A DNA stretch of 64,000 nt. Source: an uncultured candidate division Zixibacteria bacterium. Its GTDB lineage: Bacteria; Zixibacteria; MSB-5A5; SM1-73. This document shows positions 27,301 to 34,422 of the stretch, in pieces (within the stretch, counting starts at the first letter, position 1; each line of letters begins with the position of its first letter). The DNA is taken from the NCBI GenBank assembly GCA_903908285.1, contig CAIVRH010000029.1, forward strand, positions 38,037 through 102,036, given 5' to 3'. The translations under genes were made by a program, and so were the position numbers. A model generated the notes under the pieces. The model was not told the DNA's origin and searched no databases. It worked only from the letters and a program-made list of their open reading frames with translations.

Positions 27301-27706
27301 CGGTACCGATCCCCGGATCAAAATCGACATTGGTTGAAGCAAACCAACCGGCAATATAAACGTTGCCTAAACTATTTATCTTCAGCCTGGCTCCGATATC
27401 GTCATTCGATCCCCCGATACCATTAGCCCACAAATAATGACCTGAGGAGTCATATTTGGCCACGAAGATGTCCGCACCTCCCGCCGAGTTTAAATAAGCA
27501 GTGCCCGGTCCCGGATCGAAATCGACGTTTGTTCCCCTAAAATAACCAACGATATATGTATTACCATGCTGGTCTACAGCCATGTCCATACTGCCGTCTT
27601 CGCTTGGTCCGCCCATGCGTTTTGCCCATTCAAACTTTTGCGCGAAGGCAGTTCCGGTAAGGATTAAAGTGAAAAGAATCGATAAGAAATATGTAACTAC
27701 TTTCAT
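24386..27706 (-). CDS. Large exported protein: SBBP repeats, WD40-like propeller, dockerin
   Basis: 1106 residues. Signal peptide 1-22 (FLSILFTLILTGTAFA). Residues 27-490 hold seven repeats of about 66 residues, each with TNVDFDPGPGTAYLNSAGG, FFAKYDSSGNYLWAK and NVYITGYFxG; these are SBBP-type beta-propeller repeats. A middle part (500-750) has PD40-type EMYFVKY and FMSNRAGGFG segments, followed by about six tighter repeats (IYRMNPDGSSPERLT, WSPDGTKILFYSKRDG) of the TolB/WD40-like kind to about 1040. The C-terminus is a dockerin-type pair of calcium loops, GDADSSGNIDVGDVVYLINY and GDSNNDNEVTVADIIYLINY, of a kind abundant in Zixibacteria. AAGGAGG precedes the ATG. A consensus sigma-54 promoter lies 310 bases upstream. 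Surface adhesin or sorting target; no enzyme motif seen. Confidence 0.9.
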   Translation of the reverse strand: MKVVTYFLSILFTLILTGTAFAQKFEWAKRMGGPSEDGSMDMAVDQHGNTYIVGYFRGTNVDFDPGPGTAYLNSAGGADIFVAKYDSSGHYLWANGIGGSNDDIGARLKINSLGNVYIAGWFASTNVDFDPGIGTAILSSAGATDIYFAKYDANGNYLWAKSIGSSLGDGGHDIALDDQNNVYITGYFYGTNTDFDPGPGTAYLSSVANSGDIFFAKYDSLGNYLWAKSAGGSNYEVGNAISLDDSNNVYLTGAFKGTNVDFDPGPGTAYLNSAGGYDIFFAKYDSSGNFSWVRQIGGTGDDIGGYIASVDRNNVYVLGHFQGANIDFDPGSGTTYLSSAGGFDFFFADYDAYGNYLWAKKIGGTGDDYVNDFGLDGLRNFYITGSFWGTSVDFDPGPGWVYLNSAGNTDIFFARYDTSGNYIWAANMGGSYSDGGSGIGVDSENHVYVTGYFAGTNVDFDPDPPTSYLSSAGSADVFLAKYSQTLKGLYLGQTPPDTIPKRFPPRFLLSNGNWWWHGSPTFSPDNSEMYFVKYVSDKPSANMEMYGMKMDENQEWTFPQSPSFASDSGDNSPAFAKGGNRLLFTSYRDGSMKIYQVFRADTGWSVPQLVNMDYSSLPGGLGWDISLTPDQTIYFEIYSPGNGIDIYRSRLEDGMYSQFERLPDEINSSSNEATPYVDPDERYIIFMSNRAGGFGYHDLYVAFKNLDSTWTPAVNMGNRINGPNEDAFPSITPDGEYLFFNSAKTGDTGYNSYWVKASVIEKLNPFPLDTTQRIGFESWRDGDAEIYSMDNGGTSVRQLTTNNAEDRWPGFSRDGAKIAFCSNREGNYEVYSMNGDGSNQQRLTQTPDQDEVTPDLSPDRRKIAYVVSPPGNWLVSEIHVMNSNGSGDTAITGDANGDSRPIWSPDGTKILFYSKRDGHYEIYRMNPDGSSPERLTNSSTDKAFAQWSPDGNKIAYNTVDLLAMTGQVHVMNADGSSDTTLTDASGFNENPCWSADGSKIAFQSNRGGNYEVYLMNADGSGQHNLTLNSSWDSWPSWGRRCSLGDADSSGNIDVGDVVYLINYLFKNGPAPKPVTAGDSNNDNEVTVADIIYLINYLFKSGMRPSC

Positions 27707-28015
27707 ATTAATTCCTCCTTAATTTTAACTTCTATTTATAAATTTTCGGTAAAAGGATACTAAACTCAAGTTTTTCGTATGTGCTTTACCTCCGATTTCA
27801 TATTATTCCATGCTCCTTTGACTTTCGATAGTTATTGTTCGAAACTGAGAATAGCCATAGTTCTATTGAAAGCGCAACTCTGCTATACAAACTGATCAAA
27901 ATATTGTCAGGGGAATACGCGAAGCATCTTTGAGTCAAGTCTCACCAATCGTTAGGGATTTTCCAATTGCTCTAATCTTAATAATCCTGTAAGCACTTAC
28001 TAAAACCGATTGATA

Positions 28016-28031
28016 TGCAAAGACCGTGCCA
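28016..28031 (-). promoter_or_regulatory. Sigma-54 (-24/-12) promoter upstream of the dockerin protein
   Basis: Read on the minus strand: TGGCACGGTCTTTGCA, a full match to the RpoN consensus with the GG and GC exactly 12 bases apart. The predicted start is near 28003, giving an untranslated leader of about 300 bases. The 27707-28479 gap is otherwise AT-rich and holds no recognised gene. Confidence 0.8.
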
Positions 28032-28479
28032 GAACATGACATAACTTATCATCTCTAACCTGATGCTATTTATAGGACAAACATGCAGATATAGTCTAAT
28101 AACCGAAAGAAGCGCAAGAACTGACGAGAATCTTATATATCAACCAAATACACAACAATAAATTTCTTTTATTATCAATAACTTAACCGATTCGCCAAAA
28201 ACTACGAACCCTATTCGTAGAAATCGGATGCTCCCAGCTTGTACAAATTCCACAATGGATTGGTCTTTTAATGCTTCTTGATGGAGCGGATAGGGTTGGT
28301 TATAGTAATGATAGCTGTTTAAAGGTGGTCCGTACAATAATATTATTTATTTTCCTTCAAGATGTTTCCTGTCTCTATTTTTCCCTTGCATTTCTTCTCC
28401 TATATTCGATATTACTATTTGGGTGGAAGCGGGGTGGTCTACGAACCACGAACCATGAACTAAGAACTGATTTTCCCCC

Positions 28480-28566
28480 GGAGGGTTAGCCCTAACTGGT
28501 AAGGCAGTGGACTTGAAATCCACCGGTCGCAAGGCCATGCGGGTTCGAATCCTGCACCCTCCGCCA
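28480..28566 (+). tRNA. tRNA-Ser (anticodon TGA)
   Basis: The acceptor arms GGAGGGT and ACCCTCC pair fully and CCA is encoded. The anticodon stem GTGGA/TCCAC holds the loop CTTGAAA (anticodon TGA, serine UCA). A long variable arm (CGGTCGCAAGGCCAT) and the T-arm GCGGGTTCGAATCCTGC confirm the serine type. 87 bases. Confidence 0.97.
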
Positions 28567-28585
28567 TGAACATCGATCCTCTAAT

Positions 28586-28613
28586 GTCCCCCTGACAAGG
28601 GGGATTCAGGGGG
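28586..28613. repeat. CCCCCTGA-type palindrome after tRNA-Ser
   Basis: GTCCCCCTGACAAGGGGGAT followed by TCAGGGGG; it lies 20 bases after the tRNA and could also act as a processing or termination hairpin. Confidence 0.6.
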
Positions 28614-28633
28614 TTATTTCGGAGGAACATAAC

Positions 28634-29116
28634 ATGCAAGTTCTAGTACTATATTTTTCCCGAACAGGTAATACCAAAAAACTAGCCGAAGAGATCGCCA
28701 AAGGTGTGCAAAAGGTGGAAGGAGTTGAATGTGTAATGAGATCTTCCTCTGAAGTCGCCAAGGAGGACTTTCAGAAATCAGATGGTATTATCGCCGGCTC
28801 TCCGGTATACTTTGGAGCCATGGCCGCGGAATTGAAGGGAGTATTCGATAAGTTTGTGGATATTCGCGGACAAATGGAAAATAAAATCGGTGCTGCCTTC
28901 GCCACTTCCGGCGATCAGGCTGGAGGAAAGGAGACCACCATTTTCTCCATAATTCAAGCCATGTTGATCTATGGAATGATCATTGTGGGCGATCCATTGG
29001 ATGCCACTGGCCACTATGGCACATCTTGTATCGGGGCACCCGATAGAGAGACTGCCATCAACGCCGCTAAATTAGGTAAAAGGGTGGCTTCTTTGGTGAA
29101 GAAATTTAGAAGTTAA
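28634..29116 (+). CDS. Flavodoxin-fold NAD(P)H:quinone oxidoreductase-like protein
   Basis: 160 residues of flavodoxin fold. The FMN phosphate loop is YFSRTGNTKKLAEEI, the second loop GSPVYFGAMAAELKGVFDKF, and the third ATSGDQAGGKETT, which together place it in the WrbA/NAD(P)H quinone reductase group. GGAGGAAC precedes the ATG. It is a single cytoplasmic enzyme; no operon partner is visible, since the next gene is convergent. Substrate unknown. Confidence 0.85.
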   Translation: MQVLVLYFSRTGNTKKLAEEIAKGVQKVEGVECVMRSSSEVAKEDFQKSDGIIAGSPVYFGAMAAELKGVFDKFVDIRGQMENKIGAAFATSGDQAGGKETTIFSIIQAMLIYGMIIVGDPLDATGHYGTSCIGAPDRETAINAAKLGKRVASLVKKFRS

Positions 29117-29189
29117 TCGTTTGCTGAAAGAACATCTTAGAGAATCTTATCCTGGAACTATTCAAGTCTATTTCGTTTCATTCTCTTAT

Positions 29190-30659
29190 CTACGCTTGAC
29201 CTTCTTCCTCCTGCCCCTTATCCCTTGGCCCCTGACCCTTGTTCAAATGATTCAATCCAAACTGATTGATTTTATTATAGATGGTGGCTTTTGATAACCC
29301 CAAAACCTGGCTGGCAAGATCAACCGAGCCTTGATTGAACCTGAGTGCATTAATGATTGCCACCTTCTCAAGCTGATTCATATTCGCATCTTTGAACACT
29401 GGACAATTTTCATCCGGATAATCTTTAGAACAATCCTTTGGTGGAGAAAAATCGGTTTTTTCGGGCGGAAGGTTTACTTTCTGCAGGTCTTTTAGGGTGA
29501 TCAGACGATCCGCTCTGATTACTGCTAGTGTCACCAAAAACTCCAGTTCTCGTATATTCCCCACCCATTCTTCCTGATTAAGATAGCTCAAAGCTTCACG
29601 GGTGATACCCGCGATCTCTTTTTCTAACTGCTCAGACTTCCTTCGAATGAAGTAATCAATCAAAAGCGGTAGGTCTTCTTTTCGCTTCTTTAAAGGAGGA
29701 AGTATGATCTCCATCACTTTCAGGCGATGATAAAGATCCGAGCGAAAGCTCCCCTTCTCTACCATATCCTCCAAGTCCCGGTTGGTGGCGGAGATTATGC
29801 GTACATCCACATCAATCGGCTTGGATGCCCCGATCGGATCCACCCTCTTCTCCTCAATCACCTTCAGGATTTTAGCTTGAGCCTCTTTGGTAAACTCGCC
29901 CACTTCATTCAAAAATATACTGCCGCCATTCGACAGCTCAAACATACCTGCTCTTCTCTCCTTGGCATCGGTGTAAGCTCCTTTTTCATGTCCCAGCAGC
30001 TCTGCCTCCAGAAGGGAATCGGGAATTGCAGCACAATTGATCGAAATGAAAGGACCGGCTGATCTTTTACCGTGCTCATGAATGATCCGGGCGACCAAAT
30101 CCTTTCCCGTTCCGGTTTCACCCCGAAGCAGCACGGTCGAATCTGAGTTCAACGCAGCTTCCACCTGCAGAAAAAGCTTGACCATAACCGGGCTTTTTCC
30201 GATCAATCCCCATTGGTTATATTTCTCAATCAACTCCTTTCGCACGCTCTTTTCCCATTCGATCGCCCTTTGCATTTTAAGTTTGAGAAATAGATAATCC
30301 TTCTGCAGAGCATCCCATTCCACATAGTCGAATGCTCCCAGGTGTAACGCCTTTGCCATCGAATCATAATCCGCGCAGGCGGTGACCATGATCACCGGGA
30401 TGTTCGGATCAAGCTTCTTGATTGAAGACAGAATCCTCAATCCCTCATTGTCCGCATCTTCAGCCGGACCTAAAAGCTCCGCTTTGTCGATCTTGGTAAA
30501 GCTTTTATCCAGAAGGATTATATGGAAATCTTTCTTCATCAGATCGTTTTTCAGATTGACACCGCTTCGGATATGCTCATATTCATACCCGTTGGAGATG
30601 AACTGATGACAGTAATTGGTGATATCAATTCCATCATCTATGATCAGTACTTTGAGCAT
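29190..30659 (-). CDS. Response regulator with sigma-54 AAA+ domain (atypical loops)
   Basis: 490 residues. Receiver domain 1-125 with acidic pocket DD (8-9) and phosphoacceptor Asp51, but the usual lysine near residue 115 is replaced (DYVEWD). AAA+ domain: Walker A GETGTGKD near 180; the sigma-54 loop reads GAYTDA instead of GAFTGA (about 226); Walker B reads IFLNEVGE, with Asn in place of Asp. Fis-type helix-turn-helix: QGSVDLASQVLGLSKATIYNKI. The tail QGPRDKGQEEEGQA looks repeat-derived. I chose the ATG at 30659 with AAGG upstream; the longer frame runs into a REP-like element. A membrane kinase and three exported proteins lie next to it on the same strand. Confidence 0.88.
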   Translation of the reverse strand: MLKVLIIDDGIDITNYCHQFISNGYEYEHIRSGVNLKNDLMKKDFHIILLDKSFTKIDKAELLGPAEDADNEGLRILSSIKKLDPNIPVIMVTACADYDSMAKALHLGAFDYVEWDALQKDYLFLKLKMQRAIEWEKSVRKELIEKYNQWGLIGKSPVMVKLFLQVEAALNSDSTVLLRGETGTGKDLVARIIHEHGKRSAGPFISINCAAIPDSLLEAELLGHEKGAYTDAKERRAGMFELSNGGSIFLNEVGEFTKEAQAKILKVIEEKRVDPIGASKPIDVDVRIISATNRDLEDMVEKGSFRSDLYHRLKVMEIILPPLKKRKEDLPLLIDYFIRRKSEQLEKEIAGITREALSYLNQEEWVGNIRELEFLVTLAVIRADRLITLKDLQKVNLPPEKTDFSPPKDCSKDYPDENCPVFKDANMNQLEKVAIINALRFNQGSVDLASQVLGLSKATIYNKINQFGLNHLNKGQGPRDKGQEEEGQA

Positions 30660-30678
30660 ATCGCATACCTTCTGTAAC

Positions 30679-30736
30679 GTAGCGGAAGCCTTCAGGCTTC
30701 CACTTTTGTAGAATGGAAGGCTAAAGCCTTCCTCTA
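30679..30736. repeat. REPIN-like doublet (family 2)
   Basis: GTAGCGGAAGCCTTCAGGCTTCC, then ATGGAAGGCTAAAGCCTTCC and CTAC in inverted order, directly upstream of the response-regulator start. Confidence 0.8.
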
Positions 30737-30812
30737 CATACTTTAAACTCACCATTCCCATCTGAAAGATAACTCTCATCCATTTTCTGTCAAGCCCAAA
30801 TGATTTAACTTC

Positions 30813-30876
30813 GTAGGGACAGCCTTCATGGCTGTCCGTTTTAGATTTATCGTAGGGACAGTCTTCATGGCTGTCC
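30813..30876. repeat. Two direct GTAG-headed palindromes (family 2)
   Basis: GTAGGGACAGCCTTCATGGC and GTAGGGACAGTCTTCATGGC, each completed by TGTCC, repeated head to tail 39 bases apart. Confidence 0.8.
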
Positions 30877-30898
30877 GCTTCTTATAGGGACTTAAACT

Positions 30899-30965
30899 TC
30901 ATCCGTCCAGACGGACGCCCGGACGGGCGTTTAATCCGTTAAATCCGTTGACCGATTCTAAAGCC
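30899..30965 (+). repeat. GGAC-rich family 1 repeat, partial
   Basis: CATCCGTCCAGACGGACGCC, GGACGGGCGTTTAATCCG and AATCCGTTGACCG; the GCGGCGGAC part is missing. Confidence 0.7.
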
Positions 30966-31034
30966 GCCGGATGTATCCTTACCACCCAGCGGCTTTTCTT
31001 CCCCCTCGAAGGGAGTTCTATAATATCCTTCTTT

Positions 31035-32423
31035 TTACTTCATCAAAATCATCTTCTTGGTCTCGTTGTAATCCCCCGCCTTGAGCTTGTAAAAATAGAC
31101 ACCACTGGCAACTTCCTTACCTGCTTCATCCTTCCCATCCCAATGTGTGGTTTTATATCCTACAGTCTGGAACTCATCCACCAGAGTCTTCACCTTTTGT
31201 CCCAAGATATTAAAAACAATCAGCTTGACCTGGCAGTTTCTGGAAAGAGCATACTCAATTTGGGTTTCAGGATTAAATGGATTTGGATAATTATGAGATA
31301 GAGAGAAGTTGTCTGGCAAATTTGTCTGTTGAACTCCATCGTTCACGTCCGTGTATTCATATATTTTAGACCAAACTCCTCCGCAAGGATAATTTCCTCT
31401 TACTCTCCACCAAAGAGAAATTCCACTAGGCAGGTCATTCACGCGACAAGTTTCCGCGGTGACGGACAAATCCTTTATAGGATTAGGAAAACTTACAACC
31501 GTGTCAATTTGTAGCTGATAGGAGTTTACACCTGTTAAATGCGACCATTTAAAGGTTTGACTTGGTGGTCCGCTTGAACCGTTAAGGGGTGAAATCAGAT
31601 GTGTTGTATCCGATACACACAAAGTATCAACTTTTGTCGGTCCCCAGCCATTGAAGGTGGGACCTTGCCACCAGCTGTCCCTGAAACGAACATATACCTG
31701 ATGACCTCCCAGAGGCAGAGATGAAGTGCTGATATTATTCTTGTGTGCGTCTTCTGTTGATTCATCGAATGATCCGTCATCGGCAGTAAGGGGATTGCAA
31801 TGCCCTACTCCTGAATCTGTGTCTATATAATACTCCGCCGTGTCTAACGTCTTGTATGGGCTTGCTTCAATCACATTGAAATTGACCTTCCGTGGAATGC
31901 CCCAAACATTGTATGAGTCCTTTACTCGGACATAAAGTGAGTGTAAGCCAAGAGATAGTTCTGAGGACTCAATGCCTTCCTTCAATAAATATTCAGCAGA
32001 CTCATCAATGCTTCCGTCCGCAGCAGGTAAAGGTATTCCACTTCCTTCACCAGGGTCTGTGTCTATGAAATATTCAGCTCCGGTTAGTGTTTTAGCAACA
32101 TACGGACTGGAAGAAACCACATAAAAATCGAGGCGCCTCATTCCCCACTGATTTTCAGAGTCTTTAAGGCGGAGAAAGAAAGTATGCCGACCTTCGGACA
32201 ACGGAGGTACTGAAATGTTGTTGACGCAAAACTCCTCCTCAGCCTCATTGAAATTGCCATCACACGCAGGTATTGAGTGACCATTTCCCTGACCGGGATC
32301 TGTGTCTATGAAATATTCGGCATAGTTTAGGTATTTGCCTTGAGCGTGATTAGGTAAGCAAAAGACAAGGACAAGACAGATAGGGATTATTAACGTTTTT
32401 AACGTAGTTTTATCGAGTTTCAT
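31035..32423 (-). CDS. Exported repeat protein with FlgD/T9SS-like C-terminal domain
   Basis: 462 residues. Signal peptide (LKTLIIPICLVLVFCLPNHAQG), then three repeats of about 85 residues opening AEYFIDTDPGxGxG and ending LYVRVKDSYNVWGIPR. A fibronectin-like segment follows (LISPLNGSSGPPSQTFKWS ... YQLQIDT). The last 85 residues are the classic C-terminal domain with NYPNPFNPETQIEYALS, VFNILGQKVKTLVDE and GVYFYKLKAGDY, used in FCB bacteria for secretion or surface attachment. The start follows AAGGGGG; a longer frame overlaps the preceding gene. Third gene of a likely sigma-54 operon. Confidence 0.85.
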   Translation of the reverse strand: MKLDKTTLKTLIIPICLVLVFCLPNHAQGKYLNYAEYFIDTDPGQGNGHSIPACDGNFNEAEEEFCVNNISVPPLSEGRHTFFLRLKDSENQWGMRRLDFYVVSSSPYVAKTLTGAEYFIDTDPGEGSGIPLPAADGSIDESAEYLLKEGIESSELSLGLHSLYVRVKDSYNVWGIPRKVNFNVIEASPYKTLDTAEYYIDTDSGVGHCNPLTADDGSFDESTEDAHKNNISTSSLPLGGHQVYVRFRDSWWQGPTFNGWGPTKVDTLCVSDTTHLISPLNGSSGPPSQTFKWSHLTGVNSYQLQIDTVVSFPNPIKDLSVTAETCRVNDLPSGISLWWRVRGNYPCGGVWSKIYEYTDVNDGVQQTNLPDNFSLSHNYPNPFNPETQIEYALSRNCQVKLIVFNILGQKVKTLVDEFQTVGYKTTHWDGKDEAGKEVASGVYFYKLKAGDYNETKKMILMK

Positions 32424-32433
32424 ACCCACCCCC

Positions 32434-33345
32434 TTATCTTGTGGCGCCCTTTGCCTGAATGTTGAAGGTTTCACCTCTGACAACCGTAGCTGGCACAAGC
32501 TGAAGTTCAGTTACCACTGGACCTGGACCGCAGTACGCGCTGGGCCCACCGTAAACGCCCATGTCGTTGCGAGTGCCATCACAGTCGAGGTAAGAGGTAC
32601 CAGTTCGCCCCGCATCAACACAGGGTGATCCAGCTTGTAAGTGGAAATCCCCATTCGGAGCATCGACAAACTGTGGATCCTGTTGAATATCGCCTGTTCC
32701 AGCAGAGGCATAATCGCGAAAGTTTGGGTTATTACCATAAAAACAATTGTATTCGTTCCTTGAATTAGAACCAGCGTACCAACGACCAAAACCACCTTTG
32801 TGGTTGCTATAAAAAATGTTGCTATACAGATAGAAGGTTCCATCAGCTACATAGATACCATCGAAGGAGTTGTTATACAAAATATTGTTGTTAGCCCGGA
32901 GAGTGCCTGATCCGGCCCAAAAGAATATCCCTACGTTTGTACAGTTTTGAATAACACAATTTTCAATCCAGATTTCAACACTTGAATTGCAATATATGCC
33001 ATTTCTCCCCGGAGATTCAATCTTAAATCCAACAATCTTTGCACTAGAAGATCCGGTCACAAAAATCACTGCATTACCAGTGTCCGGCATAATAATTGTG
33101 TTCTCAATACCACTCGTAAGTAATTTGATGGGCTTTCCAATGCTTACATTTTGCTTATAAATACCTGGCCACACTTCGACTGTATCACCATTTGCTGCCG
33201 CATTTATGGCAGTCTGGATGGAACTATAACAACCCCCAGTACCACCTGTGTTGACACATTTGGTCGCTCCAAAAGAAGAGCTTGACAGCAGAATCAAAAC
33301 TGCTATGATCCCGTTAAACCCGATAACCATTATTCTTGCCTTCAT
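32434..33345 (-). CDS. Exported right-handed beta-helix protein
   Basis: 304 residues. Signal peptide (KARIMVIGFNGIIAVLILLSSSSFGA), then SIQTAINAAANGDTVEVWPGIY, the usual N-terminal cap of DUF1565/pectate-lyase-like beta-helices, and repeating N-x-I-x-x-N coils (ENCVIQNCTNVGIFFWAGSG, NNILYNNSFDGIYVADG). The tail has DAPNGDFHLQAGSPCVDAG, found at the end of such proteins in environmental bacteria. No catalytic residues can be assigned. Strong AGGGAGG before the ATG; the longer frame with 25 extra residues is not favoured. Middle gene of the cluster. Confidence 0.82.
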   Translation of the reverse strand: MKARIMVIGFNGIIAVLILLSSSSFGATKCVNTGGTGGCYSSIQTAINAAANGDTVEVWPGIYKQNVSIGKPIKLLTSGIENTIIMPDTGNAVIFVTGSSSAKIVGFKIESPGRNGIYCNSSVEIWIENCVIQNCTNVGIFFWAGSGTLRANNNILYNNSFDGIYVADGTFYLYSNIFYSNHKGGFGRWYAGSNSRNEYNCFYGNNPNFRDYASAGTGDIQQDPQFVDAPNGDFHLQAGSPCVDAGRTGTSYLDCDGTRNDMGVYGGPSAYCGPGPVVTELQLVPATVVRGETFNIQAKGATR

Positions 33346-33416
33346 GGCTTTCTCCCTCCCTATATGTAGTTTGATTAGGTTTATTATATCGATAACATAA
33401 AAGCACATAAAGCTTC

Positions 33417-34016
33417 TCATCCAATTAGAAGGTTCAAAGCGATCCCCAAGTTAATCCTATCAGTTGTATCACCATCTCTTTTCTCTGTTTTGCTGTGATT
33501 ATAAAGAATATCTCCTGCAAACCCTATGTGTTTATCAACCATAAACATAACCCCACCCCCCAAACCCCAGGCAAACGCTCCGTCACTATCAGCCCCACCA
33601 TTTTTCGTGTTAATAGAAAGCCATGAATTACCTATCCACATTTTAACGTAAGGTTGCCATTTAGAACCGGTTATCAGAAAATATCTCATTGCACAACCAA
33701 CCTCTGCCACACTTATGCCGGTAACGGGAAGAGTTTCTTGTCTATACTCAGGTCTAAAAGTCAGCTTGTTGGGATGAAAAAAATCTGCATTAATGAATGG
33801 ACCTACAGAGAGCCTTTGCATGGGGTATATATCAATTCCCATAGTAAACCTGGTTCCCAATTTAGCTTGGTATTTGTCTTTATCAGCTAGATCACCCATC
33901 GGGAAGCTTAACCCACTACCAAAGGTTATACCTACGACTCTTCCAGCATGAACAACAGAAGACATGCAAACCATTAATAACACCGACAGTATTACACATA
34001 CTGTTATTTTATTCAC
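33417..34016 (-). CDS. Outer-membrane beta-barrel protein (OmpA/porin-like)
   Basis: About 199 residues. Signal peptide (ITVCVILSVLLMVCMSSVVHAG), then alternating hydrophobic strands (VGITFGSGLSFPMGD, FTMGIDIYPMQRLSVGPFINADFF, GGVMFMVDKHIGFAGDILYN) ending in the aromatic-poor final strand NLGIALNLLIG. Family: outer-membrane beta-barrel. GTG 34016 has GGAG nine bases upstream; an ATG at 34034 is upstream of that site and less likely. It is the first gene after a sigma-54 promoter and leads a three-gene exported-protein operon. Confidence 0.78.
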   Translation of the reverse strand: MNKITVCVILSVLLMVCMSSVVHAGRVVGITFGSGLSFPMGDLADKDKYQAKLGTRFTMGIDIYPMQRLSVGPFINADFFHPNKLTFRPEYRQETLPVTGISVAEVGCAMRYFLITGSKWQPYVKMWIGNSWLSINTKNGGADSDGAFAWGLGGGVMFMVDKHIGFAGDILYNHSKTEKRDGDTTDRINLGIALNLLIG

Positions 34017-34201
34017 TGCTATTTCTCCTTCCATTTAATGTTTCGTGAGCCATCTCATTTCTTCCCCTCTATTTTTGCACTCAGTCTTCTCAATATCTTT
34101 TGCTCATTTTCACTCTCTTAGTTTATAGGTGTCTCCTTATTGTTTTTATTTCTTTACACCTATATATTCAAAGCAATCACAAAACAACACGATTGTCGTA
34201 T

Positions 34202-34218
34202 AGCAACAGCCTTGCCTA
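34202..34218 (-). promoter_or_regulatory. Sigma-54 (-24/-12) promoter for the exported-protein operon
   Basis: Minus strand reads TAGGCAAGGCTGTTGCT; GG (34216-34215) and GC (34204-34203) are 12 bases apart and TTGC is intact. The -24 box is weaker than consensus (AGGCAAG for TGGCACG). The expected start is near 34191, about 175 bases before the first gene. The remaining gap to 34379 is AT-rich with no gene. Confidence 0.65.
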
Positions 34219-34379
34219 TTTGTTTGAATTGAGTGCTTAGACCTGCGCGGATGGAAAATCTTGTAGCCCTATCTCTATTTGAGATAAAAGATTAGGAATG
34301 GAAATAGAAGCTAAACAAAAAAATCGGAATAAAAAATAGGAGGAATTCTTCTGCGGAAATTCACTTAAAAACAAGTCTA

Positions 34380-34420
34380 TTTTCTAAATTCTGGAAAAGC
34401 TTTTCCAAATTTTAGAAAAC
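34380..34420. terminator. Long AT-rich palindrome after the kinase gene
   Basis: TTTTCTAAATTCTGGAAAA, GC, TTTTCCAAATTTTAGAAAA: a 19-base inverted repeat with two mismatches, starting two bases after the kinase stop. It may terminate the kinase transcript or be an operator for the operon that follows. Confidence 0.5.
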
Positions 34421-34422
34421 GA

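Noticed and set aside
28480..28566. tRNA-Ser as an attachment site of an integrated element
   Set aside because: No integrase and no repeated tRNA 3' end were seen nearby.
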